Origin: Aegilops tauschii subsp. strangulata
Taxonomy: Eukaryota; Streptophyta; Magnoliopsida; Poales; Poaceae
Length of the DNA stretch: 64,000 nucleotides
NCBI RefSeq assembly: GCF_002575655.3
Contig: NC_053038.3
Location: forward strand, 140,198,885-140,262,884
Direction: 5' to 3'
A program made the translations under genes and the position numbers. How positions within the stretch are numbered: the first letter of the stretch is position 1; every line of letters begins with the position of its first letter. Shown here in pieces: positions 43,472-55,596 of this stretch. The notes under the pieces were generated by a model. It saw nothing but the letters and a program-made list of their open reading frames with translations. It had not been told where the DNA came from and searched no databases.

Positions 43472-44252
43472 TGATGTCTACAATGCAACCTTCTTCTTGT
43501 AGACTCGTGTTGGGCCTCCAAGCGCAGAGTTTTGTAGGACAGTAGCAAATTTCCCTCAAGTGGATGACCTCAGGTTTATCAATCCGTGGGAGGCGTAGGA
43601 TGAAGATGGTCTCTCTCAAACAACCCTGCAACCAAATAACAAAGAGTCTCTTTTGTCCCAACACATGCAATACAATGGTAAATTGTATAGGTGCACTAGT
43701 TCGGTGAAGAGATGGTGATACAGGTGTAATATGGATAGTAGATATAGGTTTTCGTAATCTGAAAATATAAAAATAGCAAGGCAGCAAGTGGTAAAAGTGA
43801 GAGAAAACGGTATTGCAATGCTTGTAAACAAGGCCTAGGGTTCATACTTTCACTAGTGCAAGTTCTCTAAATAATGATAACATAATTGGATCATATAACA
43901 ATCCCTCAGCATGCAACAAAGAATCACTCCAAAGTTTCTATCAGAGAACGTAGGACGAAAACGTGCATCAACCCCTATGCATAGATTACCCCAATGTCAC
44001 CTTGGGAATCTGCGAGTTGAGTGCCAAAACATACATCAAGTGAATCAATAGAACATCCCATTGTTACCACAGATATCCCACACAAGACATACATCAAGTG
44101 TTCTCAAATACATAATAGTATTCAATCCGATAATAATGAAACCTCAAAGGTAAAACTGAATTCATCACAAGAAGGTAGAGGAGGAGAAACACCATATGAT
44201 TCAACTATAGTAACAAAGCTCGCACTACATCAAGATCGTGCCATATCAAGAA

Positions 44253-44292
<40 letters not shown>

Positions 44293-44478
44293 AACACATA
44301 GCTACTGGTACATACTATCAGCCCCGAGGGTGGACTACTCCCTCCTTGTCATGGAGACCACCGGAATGATGAAGATGGTCACCGGTGATGGTTTCCCCTT
44401 CCAGCAGGGTGCCGGACTGGGCTCCCGATTGTTTTTTCGCGGCTACAGAGGCTTGCGGCGGCGGAACTCCCGATCTAG
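43472..44478 (-). repeat. Sabrina-type LTR, truncated
   Basis: Reverse orientation, starting tgatgtctacaatgcaacc. It covers about the last two thirds of the LTR and stops at 44478 where a CACTA end begins. Probable target duplication ccaag (43467-43471), partner missing. Carries a (GA)17 microsatellite at 44256-44289. Confidence 0.8.
44256..44289 (+). repeat. (GA)17 microsatellite
   Basis: Pure GA repeat within the Sabrina LTR, at the position where the other copies have CT tracts (opposite strand). Confidence 0.9.
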
Positions 44479-44710
44479 CACTACTGCAGGATGTTGCTAA
44501 CGCGACACTAAGATCAGAGACCCTTCGACGAAATTGTGTGCGATGCAATAATAGCAAACAATGGTGTAAAAAACGTCAAAAAAGGTGCAAAACGTTTGCG
44601 ATGCTGGATGCATCAAACGTGGTTCAGATTTTGGTTGTGTGTGCGATGGAGGGCATACGGTTCGGTTCAATGAACTTTTTGCGATGAGGAAGAAGAACGG
44701 AAACGGGTGA
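44479..44710 (+). mobile_element. CACTA element, one terminal fragment
   Basis: Starts cactactgcaggatgttgct, a CACTA terminus, and holds short subterminal repeats around tgcgatg (gtgtgcgatg, tttgcgatg, gtgcgatgg, tttttgcgatg). A tag at 44476-44478 may be its 3-bp target duplication. It is cut at 44710 by the LTR of the next element. Its terminus differs from that of the CACTA at 5048. Confidence 0.6.
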
Positions 44711-46303
44711 TGCGGCTTGAAGCTACGTCGGTATTTCCCCAAAGAGGAAGGGATGATGCAACACATCGGCGGTAGGTATTTCCCTCAATTATGAGACCAA
44801 GGTTATCGAACCTGTAGGAGAACCAAGCAACACAACATAAACAGCCCCTGCACACAAATAACAAATACTCGCAACCCAACGGGTAAAAGGGGTTGTCAAT
44901 CCCTTTAGGGTAACGGCGCCCCAAGATAGGCAAAAAGACGTGAAATGAATTGTAGTAGATTGATAGATCGAACGCCAAATAAAATAAATAAGAATAAATT
45001 GCAGCAAGGTATTTTTATATTTTTGGTTTAATAGATCTGAAAATAAAAGCAAATGAAATAGACCGTGAAGGCAAATATATTAAAGAAGAGACCCGGGGGC
45101 CGTAGGTTTCACTAGTGGCTTCTCTCGAGAAAAATAGCAAACGGTGGGTAAACAAATTACTGTTGTGCAATTGATAGAACTTCAAACAATCATGATGATA
45201 TCCAGGAAATGATCATGGTATAGGCATCATGTCCAAGATTAGTAGACCGACTCCTGCCTGCATCTACTACTATTACTCCACACATCGACCACTATCCAGC
45301 ATGCATCTAGTGTATTAAGTTCACAGGGAAACGGAGTAATGCAATAAGAACGATGACATGATGTGGACAAGATCTATATATGTAGATATAGACCCCATCA
45401 TTTTATCCTTAGTAGCAACGATACATACGTGTCAGTTCCCCTTCTGTCACTAGGATCAAGCACCGTAAGATTGAACCCACTACAAAGCACCTTTTCCCCT
45501 TGCAACATAAATAGATCAAGTTGGCCAAAGAAAACCCAAATATCAGAGAAGAAATATGAGGCTATAAGCAGTCATGCAGATAAGAGGTCGAAGAAACACA
45601 AATAACTTTCATGGATATAAAAAGATAGATCTGATCATAAACTCAAAGTTCATATGATCCCAACAAACACACCGCAAAAAGAGTTACATCATATGGATCT
45701 CCAAGAGACCATTGTATTGACAATCATACGAGAGAGAGGAAGCCATCTAGCTACTAACTACGGACCCGAAGGTCTACAAAGAACTACTCACGCATCATCG
45801 AAGAGGCACCAATTGAAGTGGTGAACCCCTCCGTGATGGTGTCTAGATTGGATCTGGTGGTTCTGGACTCTGTGGCAGCTGGAATTGATTTTTGTCGACT
45901 CCCCTGGGGTTTTTGGAATATTGGGGTATTTATAGAGCAAAGAGGCGGTCCGTGGGGCACCCAAGGTGGGCACAACCCACCAGGGCGCGCCTGGGCCTCC
46001 TGGCGTGCCCTGGTGGGTTGTGCTCCCCTCGGAGCACCCCCCAGGCACTGCCTTGGCCCATTGGGTGTCTTCTGGTCCATAAAAAATCTCCATGAAGTTT
46101 CATTGCTTTTGGATTCTGTTTGGTATTGATTTCCTGCGATGTAATAAACAGGCAAAAAACAGCAACTGGCACTTGGCACTATGTCAATAGGTTAGTACCA
46201 AGAAATGATATAAAATGACTATAAAATGATTATAAAACATCCAAGATTGATAATATAACATCATGGAACAATAAAAAACTATAGATACGTTGGAGACGTA
46301 TCA
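44711..46303 (-). repeat. 3' LTR of the gag-protease element
   Basis: 1593 bp, + strand tgcggcttgaagctacgtcg ... ggagacgtatca. Possible target duplication ggtga (44706-44710). It differs from the Sabrina LTR except for the first ~20 bp of the sense strand (tgatacgtctccaacgtatc). Confidence 0.8.
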
Positions 46304-48789
46304 GCATCCCCAAGCTTAACTCCTGCTCGTTCTCGAGTAGGTAAGTGATAAAAACAGAATTTTTGATGTGGAATGCTGCCTAACATGTCATCTCATATTC
46401 TTTTCTTTATAGCATGGACATTTGAACTTTTATGTGATTCAAAGCAATAGTCTAGTTTTGACATGATAACTTAAATAGTCAAGCATACCAACAAGCAACC
46501 ATGTCTTTCAAAATATCAACGCTAAAATAAGCTATCCCTAGCCCATTATGCTCAATCATTGATCCATCCATGAAACACACTCGCATATTAACTACACACA
46601 ATGCTCAAGTACGATCATAGTGCCTCCTAGTTGGTGCTTTATAAGAGAAGTTGGAGACTCAAATTCAAAATAAAAATTCCATAAAGTAAAAGAAAGGCCC
46701 TTCGCGGAGGGAAGTAGGGATTTGTAGAGGTGCCAGAGCTCAAAGCAAAAATTGAGAGATAAAAACATTTGAAGAGGCATACTTTTCCTGCCAACGAAAA
46801 TGACTTAGAGTTTCCAACACTTTCCATGCTAGTTATATCATAGGCGGTTCCCAAACAGAAATTAAAGTTTATTCCTTTCTCAACCATACTTTCACTTTCC
46901 ATGGCTAGCCATATCCACGGTTGCCCTCCATACCAACACTTTCCAAGGAATTTATTATTTGACAACATAAAGTAAATTCATTTTTCATTTCGGGACTGGG
47001 CATCCCTAATACCTTTGCCTTACTCTCGTGCAATGACAAGTGAATAAACACTCATTGTGAGAATAACACATCTAGCATGGAAAATATTAGCCACCCCTCA
47101 CCGCCTTATTAGCGGTACGAGCACACAATAGAGAAATTTATTTTGAATATTAGAGATGGCACATACAAATTTGCTTAGAACGGCAAAAGAATGACGCATA
47201 TAGGTAGGTATAGTGGACTCATGTGGCAAAACCGGTTTAAAGGATTTTGGATGCACAACTAGTGATCATACTTAGTGCAAAATGAAGGCTAGCAAAAGAT
47301 TGAGAAGCGACCAACCAAGAAACGCATAATCTCATAAGCGAGCATTAAGCAAAATTAACACTGAATAATGCACCACAAGCAGGATATAATTTCATTGCAT
47401 AATTATTGACTTTCGTGCTTGCATAGGGAATCACAAACCTTAACACCAATATTCTTACTAAAGCATAATTACTCATCAACAGGACTCACATATCACATCA
47501 TCATATCTCAAAACTATTACTAAGAATCAAGTTTATTTTGTCCAATGATCTTCATGAAAGTTTTTATTATATCCTTCTTGGATATCTATCACTTTGGAAC
47601 TAATTTTCATATGTTGCTTTTGATAAGCTCAAACAAGTATAAGTGAAGATCATGAGCATAAAATTTCTTTCTCTCAAATTAATTTAAGTGAAGCAAGAGA
47701 GAATTTCCTGAAAATTTTACTAACTCTCAAATAAATCTAAGTGAAGCAAGAGAATATTTCTGCAAAAATACTAAAGCACACCATGCTAAAAAAGATATAA
47801 GTAAAGCACTAGAGCAAGTCCATAGCTCATAAAAATTGAAGTGAAGCATAGAGAGGAATTTTAACAAGTCATGACATAATTTTGGCTCTCTCAAATAGGT
47901 GTGTCCAGCAAGGAATCAAGAGTTAAAACACAAAATAAAACAAGCAAAGACTCTTATCATATAAGATGCTCCAAGCAAAACACATAGTATGTGACGAATA
48001 AAAAATAGCTTTGATTAAAATACAAATGGTCATTAGAAGAAAGAGGCGATGCCACTCGGGGCATCCCCAAGCTCAGTTGCTTGCTCTCTTTTGGATAATA
48101 GCTTGGGATGCCGGGGCATCCCCAAGCTTAGGCCCTTCTTAGTCCTTACTCCTTCAGCCATCATAAGATAACCCAAAACTTGAAAACTTCAATCACACAA
48201 AACTCAACAAAACCTTCGTGAGATCCGTTAGTATAAGGAAGCAAATCACTACTATAAGTACTGTAGAAAACAAATTCATATTTTGTTCTTGCATTATATC
48301 TACTGTATTCCAACTTTTCTATGCCAAAAACTCATCAAAGAAAACCATAGAGCCATCAAAACAAGCACACAACGCAAAGAAAATAGAATCTGTCAAAAAC
48401 ATAACATTTTGTAGCAATCTGGATATTTTGAATACTTTTGAAACTCCAAAAATTCAGAAAAATTTGGAAGACCTGCGCAATTTGTATATTAATCTTCTGT
48501 AGAAAGAATTGGAATTTTATCACTCTCTGGTAAAAAATTAGAATTGTTTTCGTCAGAGCAAAAGTTTCTGTTTTTTCGGCAAGATCAAACAACTATCACC
48601 TAAGAAGATCCTAAAGGATTTACTTGGCACAAACACTAATTAAAACACAGAAAACACAATAATAACAGTAGCATAATTGTGCAAACACTCAAGAACAGAA
48701 ACCAAAAAGCAAAAGTAAATTTTATTCATTGGGTTGCCTCCCAACAAGCGTTATACTTTTACCTCCTTAGCTAGGCATAAAGCAAGGAT
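46304..48789 (-). other. Non-coding 3' region of the gag-protease element
   Basis: AT-rich, no ORF of note. The PPT 14-mer is at 46304-46317, with a second exact copy at 48116-48129 and a near copy at 48061-48074, mirroring the internal copies in the Sabrina-type element. Confidence 0.7.
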
Positions 48790-49728
48790 CTAAGTTTTGT
48801 CATCTTTGTTTGGAGATCCATAAGATGCCCTCATGATTGATTGATATGGTGGACTAATTCTTTTTCTAGGGAAGTGTTCCATACCCTTCCTCAAAGGAAA
48901 TTGGAACTTAGTATTGCCTTCTTTCATATCAATCACAGCACCGATAGTGCGTAAAAACGGTCTACCAAGAATAATTGGACAAGACGGATTGCAATCAATA
49001 TCAAGAACAATAATATCTATGGGCACATAATTCCTATTTTCAAGAATAAGAACATCATTAATTCTTCCCATTGGCTTTTTAATAGTAGAATCCGCGAAGT
49101 GCAAATTTAAAGAGCATTCTTCAATATCGGTAAGACCAAGCACATCACATAAATATTTCGGAATTGTAGAAACAATAGCACCCAAGTCACACAAAGAAAT
49201 ACAATCATTATTTTTAATCTTGACTTTGATAGTAGGTTCCCATTCATCATGCAATTTTCTAGGAATTGAAACTTCTGATTCCAACTTTTCTTCTAAAGCT
49301 TTCGTCATAGCATCAACAATATGTTTAGTAAAAGCTTTATTTTGTTCATAAGCATGGGGTGAATTTATCATGGATTGCAATAAATAAATACAATCAATCA
49401 AAGAGAAACTATCATAACTAAAGTCATTGTAATCCAAAAGAGTGGGCACATCACTAGTTAAAGTTTTGACCTCTTCAAACCCACTTTCATCAATTTTCTC
49501 AATAAGATTTTCATCCTGCGAATTATCAGGACGCCTTCTAACTAAAGTTGACTCTTCTCTAGTCCCTTTTTCATCAATCTTAATTTTACTAAACAAGGAA
49601 TCAATATAAGAAACACCAATCATTTTAAGATCTTCAGCATTTTTATGAAAGCAATCACTAGAAAACGCTTTTTCTAAAAATTCTCTTATAGCTCTAAGCA
49701 TAGCGGTTATTTTCTTGCTTTCATCCAT
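48790..49728 (-). CDS. Athila aspartic protease, end of gag-protease polyprotein
   Basis: 312 open codons. A helical gag tail (MDESKKITAMLRAIREF) precedes a long linker, then the protease: LCDLGAIVSTIPKYL holds the active-site Asp in the DLGA form usual for Athila, and CPIILGRPFL is the second conserved block. It ends IMRASYGSPNKDDKT-stop. Upstream gag is in the same frame after a stop near 49757, so the polyprotein is interrupted once. No RT follows. Confidence 0.65.
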   Translation of the reverse strand: MDESKKITAMLRAIREFLEKAFSSDCFHKNAEDLKMIGVSYIDSLFSKIKIDEKGTREESTLVRRRPDNSQDENLIEKIDESGFEEVKTLTSDVPTLLDYNDFSYDSFSLIDCIYLLQSMINSPHAYEQNKAFTKHIVDAMTKALEEKLESEVSIPRKLHDEWEPTIKVKIKNNDCISLCDLGAIVSTIPKYLCDVLGLTDIEECSLNLHFADSTIKKPMGRINDVLILENRNYVPIDIIVLDIDCNPSCPIILGRPFLRTIGAVIDMKEGNTKFQFPLRKGMEHFPRKRISPPYQSIMRASYGSPNKDDKT

Positions 49729-49759
49729 AGAAACATAAAGAGCTTTAATTGATTCCTAA

Positions 49760-50851
49760 ACTTTAGGCACAAAAATTTTCATCTTGAGATTTTCTACATC
49801 ATGAGCAATTCTATCAACGCTTCTAGACAAATCATCAATCTTATTCAACTTTTCTTGTATGGTAGTGTTGAAAACCTTTTGCAGGTTGATACATTCTTTA
49901 ATATTATTCTCAAGATCAGAGGTGTTCCTATTATTATTATAAGAAGGATTTCCATAGGAATTACCATAATTATTAGAGGAATTACTAAAAAAGGCTTAGG
50001 ATTAAAATTACCTCTATAAGCATTGTTGTTGAAATTATTTCGAGAGATAAAATTCAAATCTACGGCATCACTATTTTTCTCAGTCAAAGTAGACAAAGGC
50101 ATATCATTGAAATCAATAGGAGCACTTTTACTAGCAACCAATTTCATAAGAGCATCAACTTTTCACTCAAAGAAGAAATTTCTTCAACCGAATTAACGTT
50201 TTTACTAGTAGGAGCTCTTTCGGTATGCCATTGTGAATAATTTGCCATGATATTATCAAGCTATTTGGTGGCTTCAACCAAAGTAATTTCCATAAAAGTA
50301 CCACCCGCGGTGGAATCTAAAAGACTACGAGAAACAAAATTCAACCCCACATAAAATTTTTGTATGATCATCCAAAGATTTAACCCACGAGTTGGGCAAT
50401 TCCTTAGCATCATTTTCATCATTTCCCAAGATTGTGCAACATCCTCATGTTCAAGTTGCTTGAAATTCATGATCTGGGTTCTAAGGGAAATAATTTTTGC
50501 GGGCGGAAAATATTTAGTGATAAAAGCGTCTTTGCACTTATTCCAAGAATCGATACTATTGCAAGTTAAAGAAGAAAACCAAATTTTTGCAGAATCACGC
50601 AAAGAAAATGGAAATAATTTCATCTTGACAACATCATTGTCCACATCTTTTTGCTTTTGCATATCGCATAATTCCACGAAGGTATTAAGATGGGACGCGG
50701 CATCCTCATTCGGAGTACCGAAAATTGATCTTTCATAACAAGATTCAGCAAAGCAGTATTAATATCACAAGACTCCGCACTAGTGGCGGGAGGAGCAATC
50801 GGAGTGCAAATAAAATCATTGTTGTTGGTATTTGAGAAATCACACAACTTG
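49760..50851 (-). pseudogene. Athila gag (decayed, N-terminus missing)
   Basis: The retrotransposon gag core is clear: LFPFSLRDSAKIWFSSL, SWNKCKDAFITKYFPP, LRTQIMNFKQLEHEDVAQSW. An Asn-rich stretch (RNNFNNNAYRGN) follows. Lesions: a frameshift near 50710, a stop at about 50261, and one near 49990, after which the frame changes. It is cut at 50851 by the LTR that begins tgtgacgcccgg. Confidence 0.7.
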
Positions 50852-53800
50852 TGTGACGCCCGGATAATTTAGCTACAATGATCTCATGCTAATGATGCCA
50901 TTTCATCATGATTACTATGCTAACTGCCACCTATTTCAAATCAACTCCAAAAATCCAATATAAATTGCAAGTGAGAAAACATTTCTTCAAACTGAAAAAT
51001 TAAAATGTTGTATGGGTTGAAAATATTCACTAAATAATTAACATATAGGAAACAACATTAAATGGGTTTTTAAATTGCCCCTAGGAATTTTTAGCGGATC
51101 TGCGAGATTAAATAAACACATCTTAATTCAAATATAAATTTGAATAGTCCCAATTGGCCTCAAACCTTTTCCGTACAGCCCCCTAAGATAGCCTAGTATT
51201 TAGGTGCTAAGTCTCACAATTAACAAAAATCATCTGACAGCAAAAAGTAAATGCAAAACATTGGAGAAACTACAAAACAATATATAAAATTAAAAAAAGA
51301 TGCCTAACTACTACCGTGGAGTGGGCTATTTTTGCACAGTGCACTTGGCCCATCGTGAATAGTACCCAACCCAGCCCAACATTCCCCTGCCTTCTTCACC
51401 CCTGTTCACTGAGACGCGGTGGCAATGATGACCATGTGCCGACCATCGAGCACACCCCGGCGACCTACAAAGCCCACCCCCCCCCCCCCCCCCCGTCGTG
51501 TGGACAAACCCTAGCGCCTCGGTTGTTCCCTTCCCCTTCTTGTTTTCCTCTGTCACGGACAAGGCTGAACCGTTGCCGCCATCGTCGACCACGCCCACGT
51601 GCCACCGAGCCCCCTTCGCCTCGCCGACGTGTCCACGAGCTTCGCCATCGTCCTCCTCCTCTTCTGGTGCCACCCGTTGGAGTTAGGCGCCTCTGCTTCG
51701 ACCGGATCGGGATCGTCTTCAACCTTCGGTTGCCGGCGTTCTTCCTCAATTTGGGCATCCCCTGCTGCTCCTAGTCACTCACGGGCCTCCGTGTGCCTCC
51801 GCGGTGAGGCCCTCGTCCGATCCCCCTCTGATTCTCCCTCCGATTTAGGCCGTATATCACCGCTAGATGCCGCGCCCGCGCTTGCTAGACGTTCGCGCCC
51901 CACGGGCCTCCTGACGCGCACCCCGCGCCGGCCACACCCCGCTACCGCGCCATGCCCGCGACCGTGCCGTGCTCCCCTCGCTCGCAAGCCCCCGCGCGCT
52001 TCCTCCCTGCCGCTGCCCGCCACTACTCACTAACTACTGTTGTTGTGCCACTGCGTTGCTTGCTCTACTACTGCCGAAGCTGCGTTACTGCTGCCGCTGC
52101 ACTTTGCGTGCTGCTGCTGCCGGTACTGCTACCGCTTGCCGCACCTGCTCGCCATGCGGCCGACGCCGCCACGCGCCACCGCTGCCGTCTCGCGCGCTCA
52201 CCGGCGCCGCAGTCGGCGCTCCGTCGGACTGCAACCACTCGCGGCCGCCGTGGCCTGACCTTGCTCCCACGCCCCTCCCTGCCTCGCCTGCACACCCCCC
52301 TAGCATCGCAGCTCCGGCCAGTCCCGCTCGAGCGCCCCCGGCTCCGGTTTCCTCCACCCCGCCGTCTTATTTCGGCCGGCGCTCGTGTGGCCCTTGGCCG
52401 CCGGCGCCCGCGCCCAGCTCTCCCACGCCGCCTGGGCGGGCTACACCCGCACCCCGGGGCTTCGCCCCGTTTCGCCAGCGCCCGCTAACCGCTAACCCTG
52501 CCAGGTACGCCCTTGTGTCTATGACACGTAGGGCCCACCTTTAGAAAAAAAAGAATTATAAAAATAATAAATAATATATTAATTAATTTATTAACCCCGA
52601 TTAATTAACCTAATTAGTTAATTAACACACTAATATGTCACTGACTAATGGGGCCCACACTTAACTAATCCTAATTAGTTTAAAACAAACCCTATTTCAC
52701 CTCTGTCTCAATGACAGGTGGGTCCCACTGGACCCACAGGCCAAGTTTGACTCTGGTCAACTGGGTTTGACCTGCTGACGTCATGCTGACATCACATTTC
52801 ACTGTTCTGGATAATGTTCGATTTAAATAATTAAATAAATTTCAAAAATGCCTAAAACTTTGATAAATCATAGAAAATAAACCGTAGCTCGGATGAAAAT
52901 ACTTTGTACATGAAAGTTGCTCAGAACAACGAGACGAATCCAAATATGCAGTCCGCTTATCAGCCACACATCCCTAGCATAGCGAACATGCAACTTTCCC
53001 CCTCTAGTCCATCTGTCCGAAAACGCGAAACACCAGGAATACTTTCCCGAATGTTTCCCCCCTTCGCCAGTATCGCCTAGTACTGCGTTTGGTCACCCCT
53101 AGCACCGCGTATTGCCCTATTATACTTTGTTATGATTTGATTGCTCTGTTATTTATTGTGTTCCCCCTCCGTTACTTCTTTCCGGTAGACCCCGAGACCG
53201 CTGACGATACCCCCGTGATCGACTACATCGACGACGACCTCTCCTTGCCAGAGCTTCCAGGCAAGCCCCCCCTTGATCACCAGATATCGCCTATTCCTTC
53301 TCTCTACTGCTTGCATTAGAGTAGTGTAGCATGTTACTGCTTTCGGTTAATCCTATTCTGCTGCATAGCCTGTCATTGTTGCTACAGTTGTTACCCTTAC
53401 CTGCAATTCTAAATGCTTTGTATAGGATGCCACTAGTCCATCAGTGGCCCTACACTCTTGTCCGTCTACCATGCTATACTACTAGGCCGTGATCACTTCG
53501 GGAGGTGATAATGGGCATATGTTATATACCTTATACTGTTACATTACTGTTCGGAGATGGGGGCTGAAGGGGCAGGTGGCTCCATCCCGGTAGAGGTGGG
53601 CCTGGGTCCCCGACGGCCCCCGACTGTTACTTCGTGGCGAAGCGACAGGGCAGGTTGAGACCACCTAGGAGAGAGGTGGGCCTGGCCCTGGTCGGCATTC
53701 GCGGTTACTTCAAAATAACATGCTTAACGAGATCTTGGTATTTGATCTGAGTCTGGCCACTGGCCTATAGGCACTAACCAACTACACGGGAACAGTTATG

Positions 53801-54651
53801 GGCACTCGACGTCGTGGTATCAGCCGAAGCCTTCTTGACGTCAGCGACTGAGCGGCGCGCGCCGAATTGGACCGTAAGCCTGCGCTTGTATTAAGGGGGC
53901 TAGGTCTGCTTCCGGCCGCCCTTGCAATGTGCAGGTGTGCAATGGGCGATCGGCCCAGACCCCTGCGCCATAGGATTTAGACCGACGTGCTAACCTCTCT
54001 GTTATGCCTAGGTAGGGTTGCGACGTGTTGATCTTCCGAGGCCGGGCATGACCCAGGAAAGTGTGTCCGGCCAAATGGGATGGAGTGTGTTGGGTAATGT
54101 GGTGCACCCCTGCAGGGAAGTTTATCTATTCGAATAGCCGTGATCTTCAGTAACAGGACGACCCGGAGTTGTACTTTGACCTTATGACAACTAGAACCGG
54201 ATACTTAATAAAACACACCCTTCCAAGTGCCAGATATAACCCGGTGATCGCTCTCACACAGGGCGACGAGGGGAGGATCGCCGGGTAGGATTATGCTATG
54301 CGATGATACTTGGTGAACTTACCATCTACTCTCTTCTACATGCTACAAGATGGAGGCTGCCAGAAGCGTAGTCTTTGACAGGACTAGCTATCCCCCTCTT
54401 ATTCTGGCATTCTGCAGTTCAGTCCCCGATATTGCCCCTTTACACAGATACCCATGCATATGTAGTGTAGATCCTTGCTTGCGAGTACTTTGGATGAGTA
54501 CTCACGGTTGCTTTTCCCCCTCTTTTCCCCCTTTCCATTATACCTGGTTGTGCAACTAGATGCTGGAGCCCAGGAGCTTGACGCCACCGTTGACGACGAC
54601 TCCTACTACACCGGAGGTGCCTACTTCTACGTGCAGGCCGCTGACGACGAC
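50852..54651 (+). repeat. Large chromovirus-type LTR, right end missing
   Basis: Starts tgtgacgcccggataattta. About 3.8 kb are present; the end is cut at 54651 by the Tat LTR. A possible target duplication is acttg (50847-50851). Its layout (GC-rich block about 0.5-1.7 kb from the start, AT-rich later) resembles the 4-kb LTR at 16175-20207. An 18-C homopolymer lies at 51477-51494. Exon-like acidic stretches after acceptor-like sites lie at about 53190-53260 and 54559-54650. No internal coding region of this element is in the window. Confidence 0.6.
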
Positions 54652-55121
54652 TGTCGGTGTCAAAACCGGCGGATCTCGGGTAGGGGTTCCCGAGCCGTGC
54701 GTCTAAGGCGGATGGTAACAGGAGGTGGGGGACACGATGTTTACCAAGGTTCGGGCCCTCTCGATGGAGGTAATACCCTACTTCCTGCTTGATTGATCTT
54801 GATGATATGAGTATTACAAGAGTTGATCTATCACGAGATCGTAGAGGCTAAACCCTAGAAGCTAGCCTATGGTATGATTGTTGTTGGCCTACGGACTAAA
54901 CCCTCCGGTTTGTATAGACACCGGAGGGGGCTAGGGTTACACAGAGTCGGTTACAAGGGAGGAGATCTACATGTCCGTATTGCCAAGCTTGCCTTCCACG
55001 CCAAGGAGAGTCCCATCTGGACATGGGACGAAGTCTTCAATCTTGTATCTTCATAGTCCAACAGTCCGGCTAAAGCATATAATCCGGCTGTCCGAGGACC
55101 CCCTAATCCAGGACTCCCTCA
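54652..55121 (-). repeat. 3' LTR of the second Tat element
   Basis: 470 bp; + strand tgtcggtgtcaaaaccggcg ... ccaggactccctca. A possible target duplication is acgac (54647-54651). Confidence 0.8.
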
Positions 55122-55596
55122 GTAGCCCCTGAACCAGGCTTCAATGACGATGAGTCCAACGCGCAGATTGTCTTCGGCATTGCAAGGCAGGTTCCTCCTC
55201 CGAATACTCCATAGAAGATTTTGAACACAAGGATAGTGTCCGGCTCTGCAAAACAAATTCCACATACCACCGTAAAGAGAATAATATTTCCACAGATCTA
55301 ATCTACTCACACATTTGGCAGCATGACATCACACCATGGCCCGGTCATTATTCGAACCGTTTTTCTCAACCAGCAACTGCTCATATTGCGAGGCAGTTTT
55401 CTTGGCACGTCTTGTCGAAGCAGAGATCGTGTCCCCTTATCACGGGATTCGCATCAATACGGGTGTGGGTAACCCAACCGCGCCATCAATTACGGCGCTT
55501 GGGGAATAAGCGGTTTTACCTTCCCGATCCATTCCCCTCCGCCCAAGCTCCAGCGCCCAAGCGTTCATCTTCTCTGCCCACAAAGACTTTCCGAAA

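Larger units (their letters stand above)
44711..50851 (-). mobile_element. Athila-lineage element with gag and protease only, 5' end missing
   Basis: Sense strand is -. 3' LTR 44711-46303, PPT 46304-46317 (gcatccccaagctt, reverse of the Sabrina PPT), non-coding to about 48789, protease ORF 49728-48790, gag upstream to 50851, where another LTR interrupts. There is no RT, RNase H or integrase between protease and PPT: the protease ORF ends and the shared non-coding region begins at once. It is probably a non-autonomous family rather than a random deletion, because the same boundary (lggcaacccaa-type block near 48730-48752) is used by the Sabrina-type element. Confidence 0.75.

Noticed and set aside
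51316..52544. Several open frames in the GC-rich block of the large LTR
   Set aside because: Same reason: frames open on both strands, with no conserved motif and no clear start context.
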